A stretch of DNA of 64,000 nucleotides from Bradyrhizobium sp. C9. GTDB lineage: Bacteria > Pseudomonadota > Alphaproteobacteria > Rhizobiales > Xanthobacteraceae. The stretch is from positions 124,001 to 188,000 of the forward strand of contig NZ_NWTG01000012.1 of NCBI RefSeq assembly GCF_002532045.1. The letters are read 5' to 3'. Below, piece by piece: positions 42,214 to 51,812 of the stretch (within the stretch, counting starts at the first letter, position 1; every line of letters begins with the position of its first letter). The translations under genes were made by a program, and so were the position numbers. The notes beneath the pieces were generated by a model that worked only from the letters and a program-made list of their open reading frames with translations, was not told the DNA's origin and made no database searches.

Positions 42214-43056
42214 ATGAAAAGAGAGCCGATCCGGCGCAAGCCGTCCGATCCCGATCTTCGCACTCCGTCGGATCAAGACGCGCGAGACGGCGGCGTTCAA
42301 TCGGTCGATCGCGCGCTGCAAATCATGGAAGCGCTTGCTGAGGATGACGAAGGCTATCGGCTGACCGATCTTGCGATCCGCATCGGCTTGCCGCCGTCGA
42401 CGGCTCACCGGCTGCTGACGACGCTGGAGAACCGCAGGTTCGTGCAGTTCGATCGCGAGGAGTCGAAGTGGCACATCGGTGCGCAAAGCTTCGTGGTCGG
42501 CTCGACCTTCATGCGCCGGCGCAACTTTTCCGCGCGGGCTTTGCCTTATCTGCGCAAGTTGCGCGACCAGACCAGGGAAACCGCAAATCTTGCAGTGGTC
42601 GACGATGATTCCATCATCGTCGTATCCCGCATCGAAAGCCGGGAGATCATGCGTTCGCTGACCAAGGTCGGCGGACGCGTGGCGTTGATCGCCTCGGGCG
42701 TGGGGAAGGCGGTGCTGGCCGCGTATTCCGACGCCGACATCAACGCGATCATCCGCCGTCGCGGCATGCCGCGCCTGACGGAGAAGTCGATCATTCGGCC
42801 GGGCGAGTTGTTCAGGGAATTGGAGACCGTGCGACGCCAGGGCTACGCGGTGGACGATGAAGAGGCGCGGCTCGGCCTGCGCTGTGTGGCCGCGGTCGTC
42901 TTCAACGATTGCAGCGAGCCGTTCGCCGCCGTTTCGGTATCGGGGATGGCGGATCGGCTGACGGACGAGCGCTTGCCGGAGATTGGCGCCATCGTGCATC
43001 AGATCGCAGCCGAGCTCTCGGCAGAGCTTCGCGGCAGCAGCCGCACGCAGCCGTAG
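42214..43056 (+). CDS. IclR-family transcriptional regulator
   Basis: A 280-residue IclR protein. An N-terminal winged helix (VQSVDRALQIMEALAEDDEGYRLTDLAIRIGLPPSTAHRLLTTLENRRFVQF, about residues 29-80) is followed by the GAF-like effector domain (LRDQTRETANLAVVDDDSIIVVSRIES, ALIASGVGKAVLAAYSD, GYAVDDEEARLGLRCVAAVVFND). E. coli AllR, which senses glyoxylate and controls gcl, is of this family. Position upstream of gcl makes this the likely regulator of the glyoxylate genes. ATG 42214 chosen over GTG 42211. Confidence 0.92.
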   Translation: MKREPIRRKPSDPDLRTPSDQDARDGGVQSVDRALQIMEALAEDDEGYRLTDLAIRIGLPPSTAHRLLTTLENRRFVQFDREESKWHIGAQSFVVGSTFMRRRNFSARALPYLRKLRDQTRETANLAVVDDDSIIVVSRIESREIMRSLTKVGGRVALIASGVGKAVLAAYSDADINAIIRRRGMPRLTEKSIIRPGELFRELETVRRQGYAVDDEEARLGLRCVAAVVFNDCSEPFAAVSVSGMADRLTDERLPEIGAIVHQIAAELSAELRGSSRTQP

Positions 43057-43247
43057 CAGGCGCAAGGCCTGCTGCTGTTCTCGCCGTTGCCGGCTTCCAT
43101 TGTTTCGCAGGCGCTAATCTCTTGGAGGGATGCAGGAAATCGCAAGCGCTGCCACTGGGCGGAAAATCCAATCGATTGCGTTGAGATCGATGACCCCGGG
43201 CCTGATGATCACGCTCAAGCCAACCCATAGCGAAGCGGGATCATCAG

Positions 43248-45035
43248 ATGAAAATGCGAGCAATCGATGCAGCAGTGCGCATTCTCGAACGCGAGGGGAT
43301 CACCTGTGCGTTCGGCGTTCCCGGCGCCGCGATCAACCCGCTTTACTCCGCGCTGAAGCGCAACGGCTCGATCCGGCACATTCTGGCGCGCCATGTCGAA
43401 GGCGCCTCGCATATGGCGGAAGGCTATACCAGGGCGAAAGCAGGCAATATCGGCGTCTGCATCGGCACATCGGGTCCCGCCGGAACCGACATGATCACCG
43501 GCCTCTATTCGGCGATCGCGGATTCGATTCCGATCCTCTGCATCACCGGGCAGGCGCCGCGGGCGCGGCTCTACAAGGAGGATTTCCAGGCCGTCGACAT
43601 CGAGGCGATCGCAAAGCCAGTGACGAAATGGGCCGTCACCGTGCGCGAGCCGGCGCTGGTGCCGCGGGTGTTCAGCCAGGCTTTCCACATCATGCGCTCG
43701 GGGCGGCCGGGACCGGTGCTGATCGATCTGCCTCTCGATGTGCAACTGGCCGAGATCGAGTTCGACGACGAGACCTATTCGCCGCTGCCGGTCTATAAGC
43801 CTGTGGCGACGCGCAAGCAGATCGAGAAGGCGCTCGAAATGCTCGACGCCGCCGAGCGGCCGCTGATCGTGGCCGGCGGCGGGGTGATCAACGCCGATGC
43901 GTCCGAGCTGCTGGTCGCATTCGCCGAAGCGGTCAACGTTCCGGTCGTCCCGACGCTGATGGCATGGGGCGCCATTCCCGACGATCACGCGCTGATGGCC
44001 GGCATGGTCGGCTTGCAGACCAGCCATCGCTACGCCAACGCCACGATGCTCGAATCCGATTTCGTGCTCGGCATCGGAAACCGCTGGGCCAACCGGCACA
44101 CCGGTTCGATCGAGACCTACACCAAGGGGCGCAAATTCGTCCATGTCGACATCGAGCCGACCCAGATCGGACGGGTGTTCAATCCGGATCTCGGCATCGT
44201 GTCGGACGCCAAGGCCGCGCTGGAGATGTTCGTGGCCGTCGCCCGCGAGTGGCGGAAGTCTGGCAAGCTGCGCGATCGGCAGGCCTGGCCCGCAGCCTGC
44301 CGCGACCGCAAGCGCTCGATGCTGCGCAAGAGCCACTTCGATAACATCCCGATCAAGCCGCAGCGCGTCTACGAGGAGATGAACAAGGCGTTCGGCCGCG
44401 ACACTTGCTACGTGACCGTAATCGGATTGTCGCAAATTGCGGGCGCCCAGTTCCTCAACGTCTATCAGCCGCGCAATTGGATCAACGCCGGGCAGGCCGG
44501 TCCGCTCGGCTGGACATTGCCGGCTGCGCTCGGCGTGCGCGCCGCCGATCCCGATCGTGACATCGTCGCGCTGTCGGGTGACTACGACTTCCAGTTCCTG
44601 ATCGAGGAGCTCGCGGTCGGGGCGCAGTTCAATCTGCCCTACATCCACGTCGTCGTGAACAATTCATATCTCGGGCTGATCCGGCAGGCGCAGCGTGGCT
44701 TCGACATGGACTATCACGTCCAGCTGTCGTTCGAGAACATCAACGCGCCCGAGATCGGCGTCTACGGTGTCGACCACGTGACCGTCGCGGAAGGGCTGGG
44801 CTGCAAGGCGATCCGTGTGACGGACCCGAACGAGGCGCAGGCCGCGTTCGCGACCGCGCGCGAGCTGATGGCCAAGCACCGTGTGCCGGTGGTGGTGGAA
44901 TTCATCCTCGAGCGGGTCACCAACATCGCGATGGGAACGGAGATCGACAACATCGTCGAATTCGAGGAGGTGCTCGATCTTCCGCTCGATGACGTGCCGA
45001 GCGCACAACGATCCGGCACGTTGTTGCCGGCCTGA
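43248..45035 (+). CDS. gcl: glyoxylate carboligase
   Basis: A 595-residue thiamine-diphosphate enzyme: 2 glyoxylate to tartronate semialdehyde + CO2. Close to E. coli Gcl throughout: MKMRAIDAAVRILEREGI, FGVPGAAINPLYSAL, LARHVEGASHMAEGYTRA with Val50 in the position of the usual catalytic Glu (a hallmark of Gcl), QAPRARLYKEDFQAVDIEAIAKPVTK, the FAD-type central domain, and the ThDP motif SGDYDFQFLIEELAVGAQF ending NN. First of the gcl-hyi-glxR set; 191 bases downstream of iclR. Confidence 0.97.
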   Translation: MKMRAIDAAVRILEREGITCAFGVPGAAINPLYSALKRNGSIRHILARHVEGASHMAEGYTRAKAGNIGVCIGTSGPAGTDMITGLYSAIADSIPILCITGQAPRARLYKEDFQAVDIEAIAKPVTKWAVTVREPALVPRVFSQAFHIMRSGRPGPVLIDLPLDVQLAEIEFDDETYSPLPVYKPVATRKQIEKALEMLDAAERPLIVAGGGVINADASELLVAFAEAVNVPVVPTLMAWGAIPDDHALMAGMVGLQTSHRYANATMLESDFVLGIGNRWANRHTGSIETYTKGRKFVHVDIEPTQIGRVFNPDLGIVSDAKAALEMFVAVAREWRKSGKLRDRQAWPAACRDRKRSMLRKSHFDNIPIKPQRVYEEMNKAFGRDTCYVTVIGLSQIAGAQFLNVYQPRNWINAGQAGPLGWTLPAALGVRAADPDRDIVALSGDYDFQFLIEELAVGAQFNLPYIHVVVNNSYLGLIRQAQRGFDMDYHVQLSFENINAPEIGVYGVDHVTVAEGLGCKAIRVTDPNEAQAAFATARELMAKHRVPVVVEFILERVTNIAMGTEIDNIVEFEEVLDLPLDDVPSAQRSGTLLPA

Positions 45036-45073
45036 CGACATCATCCAGCGCTGCCCCAAGCGGAGATAGACCC

Positions 45074-45859
<786 letters not shown>

Positions 45860-45884
45860 TCAGGCTGACAGGAGCGACGACAAC

Positions 45885-46772
45885 ATGAAAGACATCGGAT
45901 TTATCGGGCTCGGCACCATGGGACGTCCGATGGCGAGCCATCTCCTGGCTGCCGGCTATCGCCTGTTCCTGCACGACGTTGCGCCCATTCCGCCCGAGCT
46001 GATTGCGGCCGGCGGCGTCGCTTGCGAGTCCGCGAAGCAAGTGGCGCAGGAAGCCGACGCCGTCATCATCATGGTGCCGGACACGCCGCATGTCGAAGCC
46101 GTGCTGTTCGGTCAAGGCGGCGTCGCGGAGGGGGTCTCCAAAGGCATGATCGTGGTCGATATGAGTTCGATCTCGCCGCTGGCGACCAAGGAGTTTGCAC
46201 GGAAGATCGATGCGCTCGGCGCCGACTACCTCGACGCGCCGGTTTCCGGCGGTGAGGTCGGTGCAAAGGCGGCAAGCCTGACCATCATGGTCGGCGGGCG
46301 GGAGCGGGCGTTCAACGCGATGAAGCCCCTGTTCGACGCGATGGGGAAGAATGTCACGCATGTCGGCGGCAATGGCGACGGCCAGACCACCAAGGTTGCG
46401 AACCAGATCATCGTGGCGCTGACCATCGAGGCGGTGAGCGAGGCGCTGCTGTTCGCGTCCAAGGCGGGTGCCGATCCCGCGCTGGTGCGCAAGGCGCTGA
46501 TGGGCGGCTTTGCCTCGTCCCGGATCCTCGAGGTGCATGGCGAGCGCATGCTGAAGCGCAATTTCGATCCAGGCTTTCGCATCGAGCTGCATCAAAAGGA
46601 TCTCAACCTCGCGCTGGAAGGCGCGCGGGCGCTCGGGTTGTCGCTGCCCGGCACGGCCGCAGCCCAGCAGCTGTTCAACGCCTGTACCGCGCTCGGCGGC
46701 AAAGCCTGGGACCATTCCGCAATTCTGAGAGCGCTGGAAGTCATGGCGGGCCACGAGGTGGCGGCTGCCTGA
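45885..46772 (+). CDS. glxR: tartronate semialdehyde reductase
   Basis: A 295-residue beta-hydroxyacid dehydrogenase reducing tartronate semialdehyde to D-glycerate with NAD(P)H. Motifs: IGFIGLGTMGRPMASHLLAAGY, VDMSSISPLATKEFA, the substrate loop DAPVSGGEVGAKAASLTIMVGG, the catalytic Lys in GQTTKVANQIIVAL, and FRIELHQKDLNLAL. 25 bases after hyi. Completes the glyoxylate-to-glycerate branch with gcl. Confidence 0.96.
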   Translation: MKDIGFIGLGTMGRPMASHLLAAGYRLFLHDVAPIPPELIAAGGVACESAKQVAQEADAVIIMVPDTPHVEAVLFGQGGVAEGVSKGMIVVDMSSISPLATKEFARKIDALGADYLDAPVSGGEVGAKAASLTIMVGGRERAFNAMKPLFDAMGKNVTHVGGNGDGQTTKVANQIIVALTIEAVSEALLFASKAGADPALVRKALMGGFASSRILEVHGERMLKRNFDPGFRIELHQKDLNLALEGARALGLSLPGTAAAQQLFNACTALGGKAWDHSAILRALEVMAGHEVAAA

Positions 46773-46870
46773 GCTTCATGCAATGATCACGGCGCCGAAC
46801 TGCAATGGCCAGTCCTTGTGACGAGTTCGACGGCTCGGCAGCCGTATATTAAAGACCGATCTCTGGCGTC

Positions 46871-46906
46871 TTGACACGGTAAGTAAAAATATTATTACAT
46901 ACCGTG
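46871..46906 (+). promoter_or_regulatory. promoter with overlapping 12-bp inverted repeat
   Basis: A TTGACA box (46871-46876) overlaps the left arm of an inverted repeat: CACGGTAAGTAA (46875-46886), eight A/T bases, TTACATACCGTG (46895-46906), one mismatch. It sits just upstream of the HpxW-like gene. Geometry suits a TetR or GntR dimer blocking the promoter. The AAGTAA core recurs at two other promoters of the locus (51732, 57562). Confidence 0.6.
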
Positions 46907-46923
46907 CTTGGGAGATACGGCTG

Positions 46924-48516
46924 ATGTTGCAGACAAAACGAAGCTATGGCGGCATGGTGACCGCGCCGCACCACCTGGCGGCGCAGGCTGGACTCGCGGT
47001 CCTTTCGGAAGGTGGCAATGCCATTGAGGCGATGATCGCCGCGGCCGCGACGATTGCCGTGGCCTATCCGCACATGAACGGCCTCGGCGGCGACAGCTTC
47101 TGGCTGGTCGGCCGCGCCGGTTCGACGCCGGTCGGGATTCAGGCTTGCGGACGCGCTGCGATGGCGGCGGATCGCAACTGGTATCGCGAGCGTGGCTGCA
47201 GCAGCATTCCCGGTCGCGGCCCGCTCGCCGCGCTCACCGTCGCCGGGACCGTCGACGGTTGGCAGAAGGCCTTTGAACTCAGCCGCGATCGTCATGACGG
47301 GCGACTGCCGATGGCGCGGCTGCTCGAGCCCGCAATCCGGCATGCCGAGGAGGGCGTGGCCGTCACCAGCACGCTGCATGAGAACATCGGCAAGAAGCGG
47401 CATGAGCTCGAAAACGTGCCCGGCTATGCCGAGGTCTATCTGCCGCAAGGCGCCCCGCTCGCGCTCGGTACGCGGCTGCGACAGCCGCGTGTCGCCGCGA
47501 CGCTGCGGCGTCTGGCCAAGGCCGGGCTGTCCGATTTCTATCGCGGCGAACTGGCGCGCGCGATGGCGGCCGATCTCGAGCGGGCAGGGAGCCCGCTACG
47601 ATTGGCTGATCTCGAGCGACATCAGGCATCGCTGGTGACGCCGCTCTCGGTCGAGGTGTCCGGCCACAAGGTCTTCAACATGCCTCCGCCGACGCAGGGG
47701 CTGGCCTCGCTCCTGATCCTGGCGCTTTATGCCCGGCGCATCGCCGACGAAGCCGATGGCGTCGATCATCTGCACCGGCTCGTCGAATGCACGAAAGCCG
47801 CGTTCCGTATTCGCAACGGCCACGTGACCGATCCCGACTACATGAAGCACCCAGCCGCCGAATTCCTGTCCGAGCAATCGCTGGCCGCGCTTCACGAAAC
47901 GGTATCCGATCGCCGCGCCGCGCCGTGGCCCGACCCGTCCAAGCAGGGCGATACGGTGTGGCTCGCTGCGACCGACCGCAATGGGCTCAGCGTCAGCTTC
48001 ATTCAAAGCGTCTATTGGGAGTTTGGTTCGGGCGTCATCCTGCCCGAGAGCGGAGTCACCTGGCAAAACCGCGGAACGAGCTTCAGCCTCGGCGAGACCG
48101 ACGTCAATCGGCTGGATCCGGGACGCCTGCCGTTCCACACCATCCAGCCGGCGATGGCCGAGCTCGGCGATGGGCGGCTGATCTCCTTCGGCACGATGGG
48201 CGGAGAGGGGCAGCCGCAGACCCAGGCCGCCATCTTCTCCCGCTACGCCATGCACGGCCAGGAGCTGCAGTCCGCGATTACGGCGCCGCGCTGGCTGCTT
48301 GGTCGCACCTGGGGCGAGGAAAACAACAATTTGAAGATCGAGTCCCGCTTCGATCCCGCGATCATCGATCGGCTCCGCACGCTCGGCCACGACATTCAGG
48401 TGACCGGTCCGTTCGAGGAGATCATGGGACACGCCGGCGCGATCGTCTGGCATCCGGACGGCCTGATGGAAGGAGCCAGCGATCCGCGCAGCGACGGTGT
48501 CGTTGCGACCCGCTGA
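46924..48516 (+). CDS. gamma-glutamyltransferase-fold hydrolase, oxamate amidohydrolase (HpxW)-like
   Basis: A 530-residue Ntn hydrolase of the GGT family without a signal peptide. The autoprocessing site is GDTVWLAATDRNGLSVSF with Thr344 as the predicted nucleophile, exposed after self-cleavage into large and small subunits. Other family elements: GGNAIEAMIAAAATIAVAYPHMNGLGGDSFWLV, VAGTVDGWQKA, FNMPPPTQGLASLLIL and GTMGGEGQPQTQAAIFSR. Klebsiella HpxW, a cytoplasmic GGT homologue of about this length, converts oxamate to oxalate and ammonia in purine breakdown (established). Cytoplasmic location and neighbours (gcl set, AllFGH-like set) favour that role; classical glutathione hydrolysis is less likely. 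Confidence 0.8.
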   Translation: MLQTKRSYGGMVTAPHHLAAQAGLAVLSEGGNAIEAMIAAAATIAVAYPHMNGLGGDSFWLVGRAGSTPVGIQACGRAAMAADRNWYRERGCSSIPGRGPLAALTVAGTVDGWQKAFELSRDRHDGRLPMARLLEPAIRHAEEGVAVTSTLHENIGKKRHELENVPGYAEVYLPQGAPLALGTRLRQPRVAATLRRLAKAGLSDFYRGELARAMAADLERAGSPLRLADLERHQASLVTPLSVEVSGHKVFNMPPPTQGLASLLILALYARRIADEADGVDHLHRLVECTKAAFRIRNGHVTDPDYMKHPAAEFLSEQSLAALHETVSDRRAAPWPDPSKQGDTVWLAATDRNGLSVSFIQSVYWEFGSGVILPESGVTWQNRGTSFSLGETDVNRLDPGRLPFHTIQPAMAELGDGRLISFGTMGGEGQPQTQAAIFSRYAMHGQELQSAITAPRWLLGRTWGEENNNLKIESRFDPAIIDRLRTLGHDIQVTGPFEEIMGHAGAIVWHPDGLMEGASDPRSDGVVATR

Positions 48517-48568
48517 GGGGCATTCCCGCCGCATGACCCGCACGACACCGCGTCGTGCGGCTGACCTC

Positions 48569-49306
48569 TTAGCGGGACGGCTTGCCGGGGCGCGCCGTCG
48601 CCTTCGATGCTGCTGACTTGTCCTTGCGTGCCCCGGCAGGGGCCGTCAGCCAGGTTAGGATCATGTCCTGCGCATGCTCGCGGCGCCGCTCGAGCCAGTC
48701 CGACGCGCCGAGATCCTTGTCGAACATCGCCGACAATGTGTACCGATTGGAAACGTGGAAATAGCTCATCGCGGTGATCGAGACATAGAGCTGGATGGGA
48801 TCGACATCACCGCGAAACAGGCCCGCCGCCACGCCGCGCCGCAAAATACTTTCGATGCTTGCAACCAGGGGCAAAGTGAGATCGGCAATCTTGCGCGATT
48901 TGCGCATATTGCGCCCGCGCTGAAGGTTCTCGGTGTTGATCAGGGCGATATAGTTCTGGTGCTGCCCGAAGAACGTAAACGTGAAATCGATCAACCCGCT
49001 CATTGCGGCGATCGGCTCGAGATCATCCAGTTTCAGCCGTTGTTCGGCCGCGCGAATTTCGGTGTAGACGTCCTCGAGGACGGCTATATAGAGCCCGTTC
49101 TTGTCGCCGAAATAGGCGTACAACAGGCGCATATTGGCCTTGGCGCGCTGCGCAATCGCCTCGACGCGTGCGCCGCCGAGGCCATTGTGGCAGAACTCGA
49201 ACGTTGCGGCGCGCAGGATCGCTTCCTTGGTGAGCGCGGAGTCGCGAGGTCGCTTTCCGCGCGTGGTGGTGCGGGTGGGGCTGGTCGGTGCTGTCGTCTC
49301 TGTCAC
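48569..49306 (-). CDS. TetR-family transcriptional regulator
   Basis: A 245-residue TetR protein. The helix-turn-helix is in LTKEAILRAATFEFCHNGLGGARVEAIAQRAKANMRLLYAYFGDKNGLYIAVLEDVY (about residues 25-85); the C-terminal part is the ligand domain of the RutR-like length class. Start GTG 49306 with AAGG upstream. RutR-type TetR proteins in proteobacteria sense uracil and control pyrimidine use, so this is a candidate regulator of the surrounding ureide genes and of the AAGTAA promoters. Confidence 0.88.
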   Translation of the reverse strand: MTETTAPTSPTRTTTRGKRPRDSALTKEAILRAATFEFCHNGLGGARVEAIAQRAKANMRLLYAYFGDKNGLYIAVLEDVYTEIRAAEQRLKLDDLEPIAAMSGLIDFTFTFFGQHQNYIALINTENLQRGRNMRKSRKIADLTLPLVASIESILRRGVAAGLFRGDVDPIQLYVSITAMSYFHVSNRYTLSAMFDKDLGASDWLERRREHAQDMILTWLTAPAGARKDKSAASKATARPGKPSR

Positions 49307-49448
49307 GGCGTCAACCTTGCCTGGGCTCGGGTAGTCACGCAGGGCACGTCCACATCAGGCCACATCGGGCAGCGGACCGGTTCCCGGCGCAAGCAGCTGG
49401 GATTGAGATCGGCATTACGACTGTTCGTCAAGTGCGATTCCTCCATGT

Positions 49449-50669
49449 TCACTGCTTCCGGGTGCCGGCCGCAACCATCACGCCGCTCTGCGCGACGAGT
49501 CGGCCGGCCTTGTAGACATCGCGTGGCTTGGGACGAGCGACCACGGCTTCCTGGACATGCCGGGCGTCCAGCACGACGAAATCCGCCGTTCCGCCGACGG
49601 TGAGGCCGTAATCCTTGAGGCCGAGTGCGCGCGCTGCGTTGGTCGTGACCATGTCAAAGGCCGCGGCCAATTGATCGTCCGTGTTGAAGCCGGAGCGATA
49701 GCCGACCATCATTGCGCGTTCGAGCAGGTCGCCGTCGCCGTAGGGCCACCAGGAGTCGCGGATGTTGTCGTTGCCGGAGAACACGGTGACGCCGGCATCG
49801 CGAAGCAGCAACACGGGCGGAAATGCGTGCGCGCCGGGAGCGTTGGTGAAAATGGCGACGCCGGCTTCGGCAAGCCGCTGCGCGGTCCGTTGAGCCACCT
49901 CGACGGCCACTTCGCCGAGCGCATAGGCATGACTGATCGTGACCTTGCCGCCAAGGCCCGACGCCTTGGTGCGTCGCGCGATCTCCTCGATTTCCGAGAT
50001 GCCCTGCAGACCGCCGTCATGCAGATGAATATCGATGCCGACGCCATGCCGCTCGGCGATCCCGAAGACGACGTCAAGATGCCCGGCGACGTCACCATCA
50101 TGGCCTGCGGGATCGAGACCGCCGATCAGATCGGCGCCGGCGCGAACGGCTTCCTCAAGCAATCCGGCCGTTCCGGGCGATGTCACGATGCCGCTCTGGG
50201 GAAACGCGACGATCTGGATTGAAACCTTCTCCCGGTGCGCGTCTCGCGCGGCGGCGATCGGTTCGAAATGTCGCAAGCCGACCTCGGCATCGACATCCAC
50301 ATGGCTGCGCATGTGGGTCGTGCCCTGCGAGACGCAAAGATCGATCAGGGCCGCGGCCCGAACCGGGATCGGCTTGGCGGAGGCGAGGGCTTCCTTCTCG
50401 AACTTGACGCGCTCGCGCACGTTGAAGCCCGCGGTGCAAGGCCGATGCGGCTTCCAGTCGTCGCCGATGAAGCATTTGTCGAGGTGGATGTGGCCTTCGA
50501 CCATGCCGGGGAGCACCAGGCGCCGGCCAAGATCGCGGCTTTCGCCGACTGCGCCGTAGCTTTGCGGGGACGATGCGAGCGCCACGATCTTGCCGCCGCG
50601 GACGGCGATTTCGACCAGCTGGCCGTCGGGCAGCCGTGCGTTCTGAAAGAGTGTGTCGATGGCGGTCAA
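49449..50669 (-). CDS. cytosine-deaminase-type amidohydrolase
   Basis: A 406-residue metal-dependent amidohydrolase of the cytosine deaminase/N-isopropylammelide hydrolase branch. Metal-site motifs: GMVEGHIHLDKCF, THMRSHVDVDAEVGLRHFE, HGVGIDIHLHDGG, GKVTISHAYALG and FSGNDNIRDSWWPYGDGDLLERA (catalytic Asp). These enzymes deaminate or hydrolyse cytosine-like or triazine rings. The only start close to the domain is TTG 50669 with GGAG 8 bases upstream. It follows the deacetylase-fold gene by 17 bases, so the two form an operon. Confidence 0.88.
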   Translation of the reverse strand: MTAIDTLFQNARLPDGQLVEIAVRGGKIVALASSPQSYGAVGESRDLGRRLVLPGMVEGHIHLDKCFIGDDWKPHRPCTAGFNVRERVKFEKEALASAKPIPVRAAALIDLCVSQGTTHMRSHVDVDAEVGLRHFEPIAAARDAHREKVSIQIVAFPQSGIVTSPGTAGLLEEAVRAGADLIGGLDPAGHDGDVAGHLDVVFGIAERHGVGIDIHLHDGGLQGISEIEEIARRTKASGLGGKVTISHAYALGEVAVEVAQRTAQRLAEAGVAIFTNAPGAHAFPPVLLLRDAGVTVFSGNDNIRDSWWPYGDGDLLERAMMVGYRSGFNTDDQLAAAFDMVTTNAARALGLKDYGLTVGGTADFVVLDARHVQEAVVARPKPRDVYKAGRLVAQSGVMVAAGTRKQ

Positions 50670-50686
50670 TTCAAGTCTCCAGTTTC

Positions 50687-51670
50687 TTATGTCGGGACGA
50701 TGCCGTCGGGCAGGGCGCGTGAAAATGCCGCGATCTCGCCGGCGGTGGTGATCCAGATGTCCTCGCGCCGTGCGACGATCGCCTGCAGGGCGCGCCGCAG
50801 CGGCCGCAGCCGATGGGGTTGGCCGACCAGATATGGATGCAGCGCGATCCCCATCACCAGTGACTGCTTGGCGGATTGCGTCAGCATCTCCTCGAATGTG
50901 TCCGTGATCATGGTCGCAAACTGTTCGCCGCTGTCCTTGCGTCCGACAATCGAGGGGATGTCGTTCAGTTCCTGTGGATAGGGCACGGACAGGATCCGCC
51001 CGCCATCCCTTGTCGAGAACCACACCGGCTGATCGTCCATGCACCAGTCGAGCAGGTATTGGTAGCCCGCTTCGGCGAGGAGGTCCGGCGTGACCGCCGA
51101 TTGCGAGATCCACGGACCGAGCCAGCCGAGCGGCCGGCGTCCCTCCGCCCGCGCGATGACATCCGTCGCCTCCGCGATCAGTTGCTGCTCCTCGGCAGGT
51201 GAGAGCACGCCCTGCCGTTCGGAATTGGTACGTCCATGGCCGACGACCTCGTCGCCGCGCGCGCGAAATGCGTCCATGACTTCCGGGCAGTAGTGATAGA
51301 TGCTGCTGTTCGCGAGCACGGAGACCGGCAGTTTCAGTTCATCGAACAGATCGATGAGCCGCCACACGCCGACCCGGTTGCCGTAATCGCGCCAGGCGTA
51401 GTTGAGGACGTCCGGATGTGGACCGCCTGGGCAGAGTTCGGCGCCGAGTCCATCGCCGAACGCGAAATGCTCGAGGTTGAGCGCGATGTAGACCGCGAGG
51501 CGCCTTTCGCTGGGCCACAGGAAATCGGGGCGGCGCGTGATCGCGCTGTAGCGGTAGCGGTCATGAGAACGGAGACCGCGTGCCGGATCCGGCGGTTGCG
51601 CGGATGTTGCACCGCCGAGAACGCCACGCGAAGTGGCCCGCTCCGGTTCCGCTCCAGTCTCCCGTTGCAT
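50687..51670 (-). CDS. polysaccharide-deacetylase-fold hydrolase, allantoinase (PuuE)-like
   Basis: A 327-residue NodB-fold enzyme. YIALNLEHFAFG opens the barrel; GNRVGVWRLIDLFDELKLPVSVLANSSIYHYCPEVMDAFRARGDEVVGHGRTNSE has the helix and His motif; GWLGPWISQSAVTPDLLAEAGYQYLLDWCMDDQPVWF follows. Metal-independent allantoinase PuuE belongs here and shares the VGHG/SHG and LGPxxxxxxxTPDLL style. It could open allantoin or another hydantoin-type ring (inference). ATG 51670 has GGAG 6 bases upstream; ATG 51682 is an alternative. Divergent from the ABC importer genes. Confidence 0.82.
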   Translation of the reverse strand: MQRETGAEPERATSRGVLGGATSAQPPDPARGLRSHDRYRYSAITRRPDFLWPSERRLAVYIALNLEHFAFGDGLGAELCPGGPHPDVLNYAWRDYGNRVGVWRLIDLFDELKLPVSVLANSSIYHYCPEVMDAFRARGDEVVGHGRTNSERQGVLSPAEEQQLIAEATDVIARAEGRRPLGWLGPWISQSAVTPDLLAEAGYQYLLDWCMDDQPVWFSTRDGGRILSVPYPQELNDIPSIVGRKDSGEQFATMITDTFEEMLTQSAKQSLVMGIALHPYLVGQPHRLRPLRRALQAIVARREDIWITTAGEIAAFSRALPDGIVPT

Positions 51671-51701
51671 TGCAATCTCCATCCGGCGCGCGATCAGCCG
51701 C

Positions 51702-51744
51702 TTGACATTCGTCGATTTGTGAAGAAAGTTTTTACTTCCGTCAA
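51702..51744. promoter_or_regulatory. divergent promoter region with AAGTAA motif
   Basis: Between the deacetylase-fold gene (minus) and the ABC importer (plus). On the minus strand TTGACG (51744-51739) is followed after one base by AAGTAA (51737-51732) and a loose inverted partner CTTTCTTC; on the plus strand TTGACA lies at 51702-51707. The AAGTAA next to a -35 box is shared with 46871 and 57556. Confidence 0.45.
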
Positions 51745-51812
51745 GGCCGCGGAGACAGCGGCAGCGGACCAGAGGCGGCTTGGGAGCCGTCGGAGCGGGA
51801 GGAATTGCAGAA

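Noticed and set aside
43215..44648. A 477-codon minus-strand frame opposite gcl
   Set aside because: Antisense of a highly conserved glyoxylate carboligase; no domain and no ribosome site.
46924..48516. Classical periplasmic gamma-glutamyltranspeptidase
   Set aside because: No signal peptide, and the GDTVWLAATD motif and genomic context fit the cytoplasmic HpxW-like group better; glutathione activity is not excluded.
50670..51113. N-terminal extension of the cytosine-deaminase-type gene
   Set aside because: The extra 148 codons are an out-of-frame reading of the deacetylase gene. The TTG at 50669 with GGAG is the plausible start.
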